A stretch of 13,666 bases of DNA, taken from NCBI GenBank assembly GCA_020026035.1, contig JAHHRC010000032.1, positions 1 through 13,666 of the forward strand, written 5' to 3'. The stretch comes from Erysipelotrichaceae bacterium. GTDB lineage: Bacteria; Bacillota_I; Bacilli_A; Erysipelotrichales; Erysipelotrichaceae. Each line of letters starts with the position of its first letter. Positions within the stretch are counted from its first letter, which is position 1. The position numbers and the translations under genes were made by a program. Positions 1 to 7,224 of this stretch are shown piece by piece. Under the pieces are notes generated by a model, which worked only from the letters and a program-made list of their open reading frames with translations, did no database searches and was not told where the DNA came from.

Positions 1-1
1 A

Positions 2-628
2 TCTACACACTTTGTTAAGAATGGTTTCAATCAGAAAACTAAGCAAAAGTATCGTCGTAAATCATGTGAAGCGGTTATTATGGCGAGAACGAAAACGATT
101 TTCTCGAATTCTAAAGTGAATTTCCGCTTCTGGATTAAGTTCATTCTTAGAAAAATCAAATGATGGTCCTTACAGAAAATCGCAGCCTCAACTGCTCTTT
201 GTAGGACAACATGTTTCTTCATTAGACATAAATTTTATGAAGCTATCTCGGCTAATATCAAATCTAAGGTCTGCCTAATGAGAGCTATAGCCAATAATGA
301 CAATATTCTTTTCAAATTAGCTGGGTTAGGCATAGAAAGACGTGAAATTATCAATAAATTCAAAGATCACTTGACCAGTGGTTCTCTTGTTGTAATCGAC
401 AAGAAACGTGCTTTAGAAACATTTGTTACCGAGTGTGGATGTACACCAGATATCGTATCACCAGGATTTTTCAAATCTTCACTAGGTAACACACTTGCTA
501 CAGTGAATCAAATTCACTAATCATTCTAAGAATTAGTGGTAAGAACACATGGTATATCCACCCGACATATTCAAGGTGATCTGGATTGGCTTCTATGTTT
601 GTTTAACCCTTTTCAACTAATTCACTGA
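2..628 (+). pseudogene. Degenerate IS1595/ISXO2-like transposase, 5' end outside window
   Basis: One reading frame (codons starting at position 2) gives recognisable transposase sequence from the left edge to a TGA at 626-628, broken by TGA at 161 and TAA at 518 and 527. The order fits the ISXO2-like family. First comes the tail of an N-terminal zinc ribbon (HFVKNGF, KQKYRRKSC, with one expected Cys replaced by Arg). Next is a helix-turn-helix-like stretch (SLQKIAAS, then FIRHKFYEAIS at about 218-250). The middle of the DDE domain follows (GLGIERREI and VVIDKKRALETF, whose Asp fits the second catalytic position). Last is the C-terminal NQIH and THGISTRHIQGDLDWLLCLF block. The segment that should lie between EAIS and the GLG block, with the first catalytic Asp, is missing, so an internal deletion of perhaps 40-60 codons is inferred. 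It cannot encode an active enzyme. The longest open piece is 278-520. No terminal inverted repeats were recognised. Confidence 0.8.
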
Positions 629-639
629 AGTTAGCAAAA

Positions 640-686
640 GAAAGAAAAAAAGAAAGCCGTAAGGTATTACACTTACAAGCTTTCTT
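640..686 (-). terminator. Hairpin with T-run, distal terminator candidate
   Basis: Arms at 650-657 (AAGAAAGC) and 679-686 (GCTTTCTT) pair perfectly, and an inner stem pairs 659-663 (GTAAG) with 672-676 (CTTAC). Read on the minus strand the stem runs into a T-rich tract (complement of 641-650), as in an intrinsic terminator. It lies about 160 bases past the guaA stop, so it is either a second guaA terminator or a leftover of the neighbouring insertion element. Confidence 0.5.
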
Positions 687-782
687 AATTTTGATAGAAT
701 TTACAACTTAAACCTCAGAAGAACTATTCACTGTCGTAATGTTTTTTCTTGAAAGGTCTAAAACGTAATCAAGGTACCTACT

Positions 783-826
783 AAAAACTCGAAGAAGTCC
801 TTAAGACCATGATTCTACAAGTTTTT
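783..826 (-). terminator. guaA-proximal hairpin, possible bidirectional terminator
   Basis: AAAAACTCG (783-791) and CAAGTTTTT (818-826) form a 9-bp stem with one G-U pair and a 26-base loop that contains a smaller GTC/GAC hairpin around CTTAA. With A-run and T-run at opposite ends it could stop transcription on either strand. It begins 22 bases beyond the guaA stop codon, the usual place for its terminator. The long loop makes it weaker than the other terminators in the window. Confidence 0.45.
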
Positions 827-848
827 CAAGCAGTAATATTTTTACGCA

Positions 849-2390
849 TTATTCCCATTCAATGGTTCCAGGTGGCTTAGACGTAATATCTAACGCTACA
901 CGATTTACATGCTTTACTTCATTTACGATACGTGTAGAAATCTTATCTAAGACATCAAATGGAATACGAGCCCAGTCTGCAGACATACCATCAATCGAAG
1001 TAACTGCACGAATCACAACCGTATAGTCATAGGTTCTTTGATCCCCCATAACACCAACGGAACGAATGTTTGGTAGGCATGTAAAGTACTGCCAAATCTC
1101 ACGTTCTAAGTGTGCTAAGCGAACTTCTTCACGCAAGATTGCATCCGACTCACGAACAATCTCAAGACGTTCTTCGGTAATTTCACCAAGTACACGAATA
1201 CCAAGACCTGGTCCTGGGAATGGTTGACGCCAAACCATTTCTTCCGGAAGACCTAATTCAATACCCAAGGCACGAACTTCATCCTTAAACAACATATTCA
1301 ACGGTTCAATCAACTTGAACTTCATATCCTTTGGTAAACCACCTACATTGTGGTGAGACTTAATCGTTTGCGCTGTCTTTGTACCAGATTCAATGACATC
1401 CGTATACAACGTTCCTTGCGCTAACCACTTAATATCCGTACCACTCAATAGCTTTTCTACTTCATCACGGAACGTATAAATAAATTCATTTCCAATAATC
1501 TTACGCTTTTGTTCCGGATCACTTACACCCTTCAAAGCACCCAAGAAACGAGCACTTGCATCAATCTTTGTAAGATTCAAATTCATATTCTTCGCAAATG
1601 TTTCCATAACCGATTCCGCTTCACCCTTACGAAGAAGACCATGGTCAATAAACATACAATACAAATTCTTACCAATAGCCTTGTGCAACAAAGCCGCAAC
1701 AACCGAAGAATCTACCCCACCAGACAATGCAAGCAATACCTTGTCACCCTTTACTTGGTTACGAATTTCTTCCACTTGTTGATCAATAAAGTTCTTCATC
1801 GACCAATTCGCATCTGCCTTACAAATCTCAAAGACAAAGTTACGAAGAATATCCAATCCATATTCCGAGTTACGAACTTCTGGATGGAATTGCAATGTAT
1901 AAATCTTCTTCTCATCATTTGCTGAAGCCGCAAATGGACAAGTCGCAGAACTTGCAACACTCTTAAAGCCAGGTGCTAATGTTGAAACTTGATCCCCATG
2001 GCTCATCCAACAAATCTGCTTTTCAGGAAGCCCCTTAAACAACAAGGAAGTCGTATCTACTTCAATCTCAGCACGACCATATTCCTTCTTATCACTTGGT
2101 GATACAACACCATCGTTCATGTAATGCGTCATCTGCATTCCATAACAAATTCCTAAAATAGGCAACCCACACGTAAAAATCGCTGGATCACACTTTGGTG
2201 CTCCATCTTCATATACACTATTTGGACCACCAGAGAACACAATCCCACGAACATCTTGCATGGCAAGAATATCTTCCAAAGATGTATCTCCTGGATGTAA
2301 TTCACTATACACACCGAATTCACGAATACGACGTGAAATTAATTGGTTATATTGACTACCAAAATCTAAAACAATAATTTTATCTGTCAT
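849..2390 (-). CDS. guaA: GMP synthase (glutamine-hydrolysing)
   Basis: Cytosolic enzyme that aminates XMP to GMP with ATP and glutamine, the last step of guanine nucleotide synthesis. The 513-residue product is full length for the family. Residues 1-190 form the class I glutamine amidotransferase domain, with the nucleophile Cys82 in GICYGMQ and the other triad residues His169 and Glu171 in FHPEV. Residues from about 197 form the ATP-pyrophosphatase domain, with the PP-loop SGGVDSS at 223-229. The C-terminal dimerisation and XMP-binding domain ends in the conserved TSKPPGTIEWE. The ATG follows a purine-rich stretch (AGAAGAGAAG) rather than a perfect Shine-Dalgarno. A terminator between it and the upstream ccdA-trx gene indicates separate transcription. 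No purine riboswitch was found in the 126-base leader; an 8-bp-arm palindrome there (2415-2433) might be regulatory. Nothing suggests damage or transfer. Confidence 0.98.
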   Translation of the reverse strand: MTDKIIVLDFGSQYNQLISRRIREFGVYSELHPGDTSLEDILAMQDVRGIVFSGGPNSVYEDGAPKCDPAIFTCGLPILGICYGMQMTHYMNDGVVSPSDKKEYGRAEIEVDTTSLLFKGLPEKQICWMSHGDQVSTLAPGFKSVASSATCPFAASANDEKKIYTLQFHPEVRNSEYGLDILRNFVFEICKADANWSMKNFIDQQVEEIRNQVKGDKVLLALSGGVDSSVVAALLHKAIGKNLYCMFIDHGLLRKGEAESVMETFAKNMNLNLTKIDASARFLGALKGVSDPEQKRKIIGNEFIYTFRDEVEKLLSGTDIKWLAQGTLYTDVIESGTKTAQTIKSHHNVGGLPKDMKFKLIEPLNMLFKDEVRALGIELGLPEEMVWRQPFPGPGLGIRVLGEITEERLEIVRESDAILREEVRLAHLEREIWQYFTCLPNIRSVGVMGDQRTYDYTVVIRAVTSIDGMSADWARIPFDVLDKISTRIVNEVKHVNRVALDITSKPPGTIEWE

Positions 2391-2414
2391 CTACTTCTCT
2401 TCTTTCTATACCAT

Positions 2415-2433
2415 AAAAGAATACCATTCTTTT
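2415..2433. promoter_or_regulatory. Perfect palindrome in guaA leader, possible operator
   Basis: AAAAGAAT (2415-2422) and ATTCTTTT (2426-2433) are perfect inverted repeats separated by 3 bases, starting 25 bases upstream of the guaA ATG. The symmetry and place fit a dimeric regulator's operator, but I do not recognise it as a known box, and A/T-rich palindromes arise easily by chance. No T-run follows on the minus strand, so it is a poor terminator. Confidence 0.3.
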
Positions 2434-2475
2434 TAACAACAACCAACAGGTTAATTTAACAAAATACAATTCCAA

Positions 2476-2509
2476 CAAAAAAAGTTGATTAACTCTCATT
2501 AACCAACTT
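2476..2509 (-). terminator. Intrinsic terminator of the uppP-ccdA/trx operon
   Basis: On the minus strand AAGTTGGTTAA and TTAATCAACTT pair over 11 positions (one G-U) around a 6-base loop, followed directly by a T-run (complement of 2477-2483). It starts 7 bases after the stop of the CcdA-thioredoxin gene and separates it from guaA. Confidence 0.85.
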
Positions 2510-2516
2510 CTAAACC

Positions 2517-3710
2517 TTATCGATTCACACTTGTACGAACAAGCTCTAACAACTCTTCCCACTTATTCGGTGGAACATAACCCGGTGTATATGTTACATA
2601 CTCCCCATTCGTATTTACAAAGTATGACGAAGGGAATCCACGCACACCAAATTTCGCTGTCACTGCACCATCTAAATCGTAGACAATTTCCATATCGTAT
2701 CCAGCGTCCTTCATCTTCTTCTCAACGCTTTCAATACTACCTTCTCTACCATTGTCTGGCATATTCACAAGAAGCACCACAAAGTCCTCATTGTTGTCTT
2801 TCACACTTTGAAGCTCAGGCATCTCTTGCATGCAGTAAGGACACCAAGTCCCAAAGAAGTTAATAATCACATTCTTACCCGTTAAGGAAGAAAGCGTAAT
2901 TTCTTCTCCTTCAGCATTCATAAGCGTAAAGTCAATCTCACTAGTTGTCATAACATTCTGTTCATTTGTAACACTGACTTCTTCTTGTGTTTCTTCACTT
3001 ACTTTCGGAACATTTGTATTTTGAACTTGCTTAAAGCCATTCATTAACATAAAGCCACCCATCACAAGAATCAACAAGCCACCAACCATCTTTGTATACA
3101 CTACAACATGTTGTTTCTTCTTAATCCATTGAAGCACTTCTTCGGTAAACAAACCAAGCAATACAAACATAATCATAAACCCACATGCAAAGCTTGCAAT
3201 ATAGGCATAACTCATCATTCTCGTTGAGGCATTTGCGGCAAGTACTAACGCACTTGCAAGCATTGGCCCAACACATGGTGACCATGCAAAGGAGAAGGCA
3301 AAGCCCATTAAGAAGGCATTCAAATACTTCTTATTCCCCTTTTGAGGCATATTCATACGACGTTCTTGATTCAACCAAGGAAGCTGAATCACATCCAGTG
3401 AGAATAAACCAAACACCACTAACAAAATGCCGCCAACAATTTTAAATGTCACTTCATTTTTCTTAAAGAATGTCGCAAAGACATCCACACCTAAAGCCGT
3501 AATTACAAACACCATACCAATGCCTAATACAAAGCATAGTGTTGCGATTGTCGTTTGTGTACGAGCCTTCTTTTTATCATCCCCAAGAGAACTTGCATCC
3601 ACTGATAAATAGCCAATGTACAACGGAATCAGCGGTAACACACATGGTGAGAAGAAAGCAAGTAGTCCTTCTAGGAAAATTCCTAAAAGCGATACGGTTT
3701 CATTGATCAT
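2517..3710 (-). CDS. CcdA/DsbD-type thiol transporter fused to a thioredoxin-like domain
   Basis: Predicted membrane protein that carries reducing power from cytosolic thioredoxin across the membrane to its own outward-facing thioredoxin domain. The N-terminal half (about 1-228) is a six-segment CcdA-like domain with its two characteristic cysteines, Cys23 in FFSPCVLPLIP and Cys146 in WSPCVGP. A hydrophilic Glu/Thr-rich linker (about 229-257) leads to a TlpA/ResA-like thioredoxin domain (about 258-397). That domain has the redox pair Cys290-Pro-Tyr-Cys293 (WCPYC) and cis-proline Pro360 (RGFPSS). At 397 residues it resembles other Bacillota fusions of this kind, where CcdA and ResA are often separate genes. 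The ATG follows GGAG with 7-base spacing. It starts 23 bases after the uppP stop, so the two are probably co-transcribed. Likely clients are extracytoplasmic disulfides or methionine sulfoxide reductases; no cytochrome c gene is in view. The client is inference. Confidence 0.93.
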   Translation of the reverse strand: MINETVSLLGIFLEGLLAFFSPCVLPLIPLYIGYLSVDASSLGDDKKKARTQTTIATLCFVLGIGMVFVITALGVDVFATFFKKNEVTFKIVGGILLVVFGLFSLDVIQLPWLNQERRMNMPQKGNKKYLNAFLMGFAFSFAWSPCVGPMLASALVLAANASTRMMSYAYIASFACGFMIMFVLLGLFTEEVLQWIKKKQHVVVYTKMVGGLLILVMGGFMLMNGFKQVQNTNVPKVSEETQEEVSVTNEQNVMTTSEIDFTLMNAEGEEITLSSLTGKNVIINFFGTWCPYCMQEMPELQSVKDNNEDFVVLLVNMPDNGREGSIESVEKKMKDAGYDMEIVYDLDGAVTAKFGVRGFPSSYFVNTNGEYVTYTPGYVPPNKWEELLELVRTSVNR

Positions 3711-3733
3711 CGTTTTTCTCCAATCTTTATCGA

Positions 3734-4600
3734 TTATCCAACAATGCCACTAGGAATCACTCCAACAAAGGTTAATACAAGAAGTAAAATACCTAAGATA
3801 ATGCGGTAAATTCCAAAAATCTTAAAATCGTGCTTGCGGATATATTTTAGGAAACTACGGATTACAATCACCGATACCACAAAGGCAACTACCATTCCAA
3901 CAAGTAGAATAAACCACCCTTGAAAGCCAATCACAATATCCATTTTTGCCATCTTAATAAGCTTTAATAACGAAGCTCCAAACATCACAGGAATCGCCAT
4001 AAAGAAGCTAAACTCCGTCGCTGTTCCTCTAGAACATCCAAGCAATACCGACCCTAAAATCGTACTACCACTACGTGATGTTCCAGGAATCAATGCCAAT
4101 GCCTGGAAACAACCAATCTTACAAGCCTTCTTATAGTCCATTGACTCAATCGAAGTCGTTGTCACATTCGCTTCTCTATTTTCAATCCAGATAAACAATA
4201 CACCATACAATATAAGCGTAATTGCAATCACAAGTGGTGTCGATAATTTCGCATCAATCAAATCATCCAAGAAGAACCCAGCAATCCCCGCTGGAATTGT
4301 CGCAATAATAATCTTCACCCACAAACGATACGTCCGATTTCTTTGTTTCTGTGACTTTTCTTTTGAAAATGGATTTAAGCGTTGGAAGTACAACAACAAT
4401 ACCGCAAGAATGGATCCAAACTGAATCACAACCTTGTACATGTCCCAAAACGCAGTATTCACAGCCACATCTTCAAAGACATGCATCGGCATAATCGTAT
4501 TCATCAGAATCAAATGGCCCGTCGAACTAATCGGCAACCATTCTGTAATACCTTGTACAATCCCGAATACAATGGATTTTAAAACTTCAACAAAAAACAT
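3734..4600 (-). CDS. uppP: Undecaprenyl-diphosphate phosphatase (UppP/BacA)
   Basis: Integral membrane phosphatase that converts undecaprenyl diphosphate to the monophosphate, recycling the lipid carrier for peptidoglycan and other wall polymers; family members confer bacitracin resistance when abundant. The family signatures are clear: (Q/E)xxxE as Gln16-Gly-Ile-Thr-Glu20, followed by WLPISSTGHL with His29, and the phosphate-binding PGTSRSG at 172-178 with Arg176. About seven to eight hydrophobic segments are spread over 288 residues, a normal length. An in-frame ATG two codons earlier (4604-4606) lies only one base from the GGAG (complement of 4608-4611). The ATG at 4598-4600 has a 7-base spacing and was chosen. 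It is the first gene of an operon with the CcdA-thioredoxin fusion and is divergent from glgP. Confidence 0.95.
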   Translation of the reverse strand: MFFVEVLKSIVFGIVQGITEWLPISSTGHLILMNTIMPMHVFEDVAVNTAFWDMYKVVIQFGSILAVLLLYFQRLNPFSKEKSQKQRNRTYRLWVKIIIATIPAGIAGFFLDDLIDAKLSTPLVIAITLILYGVLFIWIENREANVTTTSIESMDYKKACKIGCFQALALIPGTSRSGSTILGSVLLGCSRGTATEFSFFMAIPVMFGASLLKLIKMAKMDIVIGFQGWFILLVGMVVAFVVSVIVIRSFLKYIRKHDFKIFGIYRIILGILLLVLTFVGVIPSGIVG

Positions 4601-4606
4601 ATTCAT

Positions 4607-4613
4607 TCTCCTT
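4607..4613 (-). promoter_or_regulatory. Ribosome binding site that decides the uppP start
   Basis: The minus strand reads AAGGAGA here. Of the two nearby ATGs, the one at 4606 is one base from GGAG and the one at 4600 is seven bases away, so only the inner start has normal spacing. Confidence 0.75.
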
Positions 4614-4623
4614 CAATGCATTA

Positions 4624-4650
4624 ATCATACACGGAATTTGAATTTGTGAA
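4624..4650 (-). promoter_or_regulatory. Weak promoter candidate for uppP
   Basis: TATGAT (complement of 4624-4629) resembles a -10 box (5 of 6). TTCACA (complement of 4645-4650) resembles a -35 box (5 of 6), but the spacer is only 15 bases, which is short. Position just upstream of the uppP ribosome binding site makes it plausible; the spacing makes it uncertain. Confidence 0.3.
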
Positions 4651-4788
4651 AGCCTTAATCATAGTTTCCAAGCATAATGTACTATAAGAATGTAAAACTA
4701 CCTATTTTAATGCCCAAAACATCCATTCGATTTATCATTACAACTTCTACCTCCACTACATTTCCTTATGCAAGGGATTACAAAGGAG

Positions 4789-4802
4789 TGGAAACCTTTA
4801 CA
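4789..4802 (+). promoter_or_regulatory. CcpA cre-like site overlapping the glgP -35 box
   Basis: TGGAAACCTTTACA fits the catabolite-responsive element pattern TGWAANCGNTNWCA at most fixed positions. The departures are G at the third base and CC instead of the central CG. It is a near palindrome (TGGAAA/TTTACA) and its right half is the -35 box of the glgP promoter, where binding would repress. The mismatch at the strongly conserved central G keeps this tentative. Confidence 0.35.
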
Positions 4803-4825
4803 CAAATGCACCAACATTGTAAAAT
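4797..4825 (+). promoter_or_regulatory. Sigma-A type promoter of glgP
   Basis: TTTACA (4797-4802) and TAAAAT (4820-4825) each match 5 of 6 consensus bases with an ideal 17-base spacer. The expected transcript start, near 4832, lies about 50 bases before the GGAGGA ribosome binding site at 4879-4884. A transcript from here excludes translation from the upstream in-frame ATG at 4677. Confidence 0.6.
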
Positions 4826-4889
4826 TAACGAGTATTACGCAATTATTTGCGAATCAGTTTCATCATCAGATTCACATTGGAGGAATAAA

Positions 4890-7145
4890 ATGGAATTAGA
4901 AAAACTCTTGCTAAAAAAGCTTAGCAAACCTATCAAAGACGCAAGCCGTGAAGAACTTTACGCCGCTACACTAGCACTTGTAAAAGACTTAACCGATGCG
5001 CGTCCACTTACCGATGGTAAGAAAAAGCTATACTATATCAGTGCCGAATTCTTAGTCGGTAAACAATTAGGAAAAAACCTAATTAACCTAGGCATCTACG
5101 ACGAACTAAACGAACTCTTCGAAAAAAACGGAAAGAGCTTAGCCAAAGTAGAATCCTATGAACAAGAACCATCCCTAGGAAACGGTGGACTTGGAAGACT
5201 TGCTGCATGTTTCTTAGACTCCATCGCAACGCTTGATCTAAACGGAGATGGTATTGGTCTACGTTACCACTATGGTCTATTCAAACAAACATTCAAAGAC
5301 CACAAACAATACGAAGTACCAGATGCTTGGCTTCAAGAACCAAACTGCCTACGTAAAACAGACGTTACATTTGACGTACAACTAGGTGGCAAGACATACA
5401 AATCAAGAATGTGGAACCTTGATGTTGTAGGATATGAAAAAGGACGTAACACATTACGCCTCTTCGATTTAGACACCATCGATGAATCCATCGTAACAGA
5501 CGGCATCAACTTCGATAAAACCGATATTGAAAAGAACCTAACCCTTTTCCTATATCCAGATGACTCCGATCGTGATGGACAATTACTACGTATTTACCAA
5601 CAATACTTCATGGTCTCAAACGCTGCGCAATTAATCCTTGCCGAACAAAAGCGTCTAGGAAATGATTTAAAAGATTTAGCACAACATGTTGCAATCCAAA
5701 TCAACGATACCCACCCATCCTTAGTCATCCCAGAATTAATTCGTCTATTAATGCTAGAAGGAATGACACTCAAGGAAGCTGCGAATATCGTATCGGAAGT
5801 ATGTGCCTATACAAACCATACAATCCTAGCCGAAGCGTTAGAAAAATGGCCAATGGAATACCTCATGGAAGTCGTACCACAGTTAATGCCAATCATTGCA
5901 GGTCTAGACTATGCGGCAGTATGTGCATACCACGATGACCATAACCTAAACATCATTGACCAAGACCACCGTGTCCACATGGCACGCATGGACATGCACT
6001 ACAGCCACTCCATCAACGGTGTAGCTGCCTTGCATACAGAAATTCTAAAAAACCAAGAACTTCGTCCATTCTTCAATATCGCACCTTGGAAGTTTAACAA
6101 CAAGACAAACGGTATTACATTCAGAAGATGGTTGATGCACTGTAACCCAGAACTCGCTGCCTTAATCACAAAGTTAATCGGCGATGACTGGAAACACAAC
6201 GCAATGGAACTAGAACGCTTAATGTGGTTCTACAACGATGAAGGTGTATTAAACCACTTAGATCGTATTAAGTACAACAACAAAGTAAAACTTGCTCAAT
6301 TCATCAAAGAAAAGCAAGGCATTGAAATCGATCCAAATTCCATTTACTGCATTCAAGTAAAGCGTATGCATGAATACAAGCGCCAACAAATGAATGCCCT
6401 CTATGTCATTTGGGAATACCTACGCATCAAGAGCGGCCAACTTCCACCACGTCCAATCACTGTGATCTTCGGTGGAAAAGCAGCGCCAGCTTACTACATG
6501 GCACAAAACGTCATTCACTTGATCCTATGTCTACAAGAACTCATCAACAACGATGAAGACGTAAACAAGTACCTCAAGGTTGTAATGATTGAAAACTACA
6601 ACATCGCCAAAGCCGAAGTACTCATCCCAGCATGTGATATTTCCGAACAAATTTCCCTTGCCTCCAAAGAAGCAAGTGGAACAGGTAATATGAAGTTCAT
6701 GCTAAATGGTGCAGTCACTCTTGGTACAAACGATGGTGCAAACGTAGAAATTCGTGACTTAGTTGGAATGCACAACATCTTCACATTCGGTGCATCCAGT
6801 GACCACGTTATCCACTTGTACAACACAAATGGCTACCATGCGCGCGACTACTACAACAACCACGAATCCATTCGTCGTTGCATTGACTTCATCACAAGCG
6901 ATGCACTTCTTGCAATCGGTGATAAAGAAATGCTAACAAGCCTACAAGACAACCTTATGAACAAAGACTGGTTCATGACCCTTCTAGACTTAGACGCATA
7001 CTGCAGTGCGAAAGAAACAGCCATCTATGATTACTGTGACCGTGCAAAATGGACACGTATGATGATCAGTAATATCGCTCGTGCAGGTTACTTCTCAAGT
7101 GACCGTACAATCGAAGAATACAACCGCGATATTTGGCACTTATAA
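4890..7145 (+). CDS. glgP: Glycogen/alpha-glucan phosphorylase
   Basis: PLP enzyme that releases glucose 1-phosphate from glycogen or maltodextrin by phosphorolysis (GT35 family), cytosolic. Clear blocks are YYISAEFLVGKQL (about 47-60), PSLGNGGLGRLAACFLD, NDTHPSLVIPELIRLL, VKRMHEYKRQQMN, and EASGTGNMKFMLNGA with the PLP lysine at Lys602, then TNDGANVE. It ends FSSDRTIEEYNRDIWHL like other GlgP proteins. The start at 4890 was chosen because GGAGGA lies 5 bases upstream and a promoter lies at 4797-4825. The frame stays open back to an ATG at 4677, but those 71 codons look nothing like the family. The 751 residues are shorter than E. coli GlgP (815): the N-terminus is about 25 residues shorter, and a loop after LGGKTYKSRMW is cut down. 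It is transcribed alone, with its own terminator; no other glycogen gene is in the window. Substrate preference (glycogen or maltodextrin) cannot be read from the sequence. Confidence 0.95.
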   Translation: MELEKLLLKKLSKPIKDASREELYAATLALVKDLTDARPLTDGKKKLYYISAEFLVGKQLGKNLINLGIYDELNELFEKNGKSLAKVESYEQEPSLGNGGLGRLAACFLDSIATLDLNGDGIGLRYHYGLFKQTFKDHKQYEVPDAWLQEPNCLRKTDVTFDVQLGGKTYKSRMWNLDVVGYEKGRNTLRLFDLDTIDESIVTDGINFDKTDIEKNLTLFLYPDDSDRDGQLLRIYQQYFMVSNAAQLILAEQKRLGNDLKDLAQHVAIQINDTHPSLVIPELIRLLMLEGMTLKEAANIVSEVCAYTNHTILAEALEKWPMEYLMEVVPQLMPIIAGLDYAAVCAYHDDHNLNIIDQDHRVHMARMDMHYSHSINGVAALHTEILKNQELRPFFNIAPWKFNNKTNGITFRRWLMHCNPELAALITKLIGDDWKHNAMELERLMWFYNDEGVLNHLDRIKYNNKVKLAQFIKEKQGIEIDPNSIYCIQVKRMHEYKRQQMNALYVIWEYLRIKSGQLPPRPITVIFGGKAAPAYYMAQNVIHLILCLQELINNDEDVNKYLKVVMIENYNIAKAEVLIPACDISEQISLASKEASGTGNMKFMLNGAVTLGTNDGANVEIRDLVGMHNIFTFGASSDHVIHLYNTNGYHARDYYNNHESIRRCIDFITSDALLAIGDKEMLTSLQDNLMNKDWFMTLLDLDAYCSAKETAIYDYCDRAKWTRMMISNIARAGYFSSDRTIEEYNRDIWHL

Positions 7146-7152
7146 ACAAAAC

Positions 7153-7181
7153 AAGATCAACCACTTCGGTTGGTCTTTTTG
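7153..7181 (+). terminator. Intrinsic terminator of glgP
   Basis: GATCAACC (7155-7162) and GGTTGGTC (7168-7175) pair around a 5-base ACTTC loop, extended by two A-T pairs and followed by a T-run. It starts 8 bases after the glgP stop codon. Confidence 0.88.
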
Positions 7182-7186
7182 TATAC

Positions 7187-7219
7187 AAAAAAGACTAGAC
7201 ACTTACCATCTAGTCTTTT
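7187..7219 (-). terminator. Intrinsic terminator of nrdAB
   Basis: AAAAGACTAGA (7189-7199) and TCTAGTCTTTT (7209-7219) form a perfect 11-bp stem with a 9-base loop. On the minus strand it is followed by a T-run (complement of 7187-7192). It starts 5 bases past the nrdB stop and stands back to back with the glgP terminator; the symmetric A and T runs may let it work in both directions. Confidence 0.88.
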
Positions 7220-7224
7220 GTTTC

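Larger units (their letters stand above)
629..848. other. Non-coding interval between transposase remnant and guaA
   Basis: No convincing reading frame, tRNA or known riboswitch is visible in this A/T-rich stretch. It holds two hairpins, listed separately, that can serve as terminators for minus-strand transcription leaving guaA. The right-hand end of the decayed insertion element may also lie here, but I could not delimit it. Confidence 0.5.

Noticed and set aside
161..163. TGA in the transposase remnant as a sign of a UGA-Trp code
   Set aside because: The remnant also has two TAA stops and a deletion, and all the intact genes encode Trp only with TGG as far as I checked, so the standard code is the simple reading.
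31..222. Minus-strand open frame of 63 codons at the left edge
   Set aside because: It lies antisense to the zinc-ribbon and HTH blocks of the transposase remnant, which are clearly recognisable on the + strand; no ribosome binding site or family resemblance.
1509..1925. Open frame of 138 codons on the + strand inside guaA
   Set aside because: Antisense to highly conserved GMP synthase sequence, with no ribosome binding site and a low-complexity His/Thr/Asn-rich product that reflects codon bias on the opposite strand.
2391..2516. Purine riboswitch in the guaA leader
   Set aside because: Only 126 bases are available, 34 of them the upstream terminator, and the conserved purine-aptamer core and paired loops are not visible.
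2380..2562. Minus-strand frame spanning the ccdA-trx/guaA gap
   Set aside because: It crosses a strong terminator and the ends of both genes, and the product is not recognisable.
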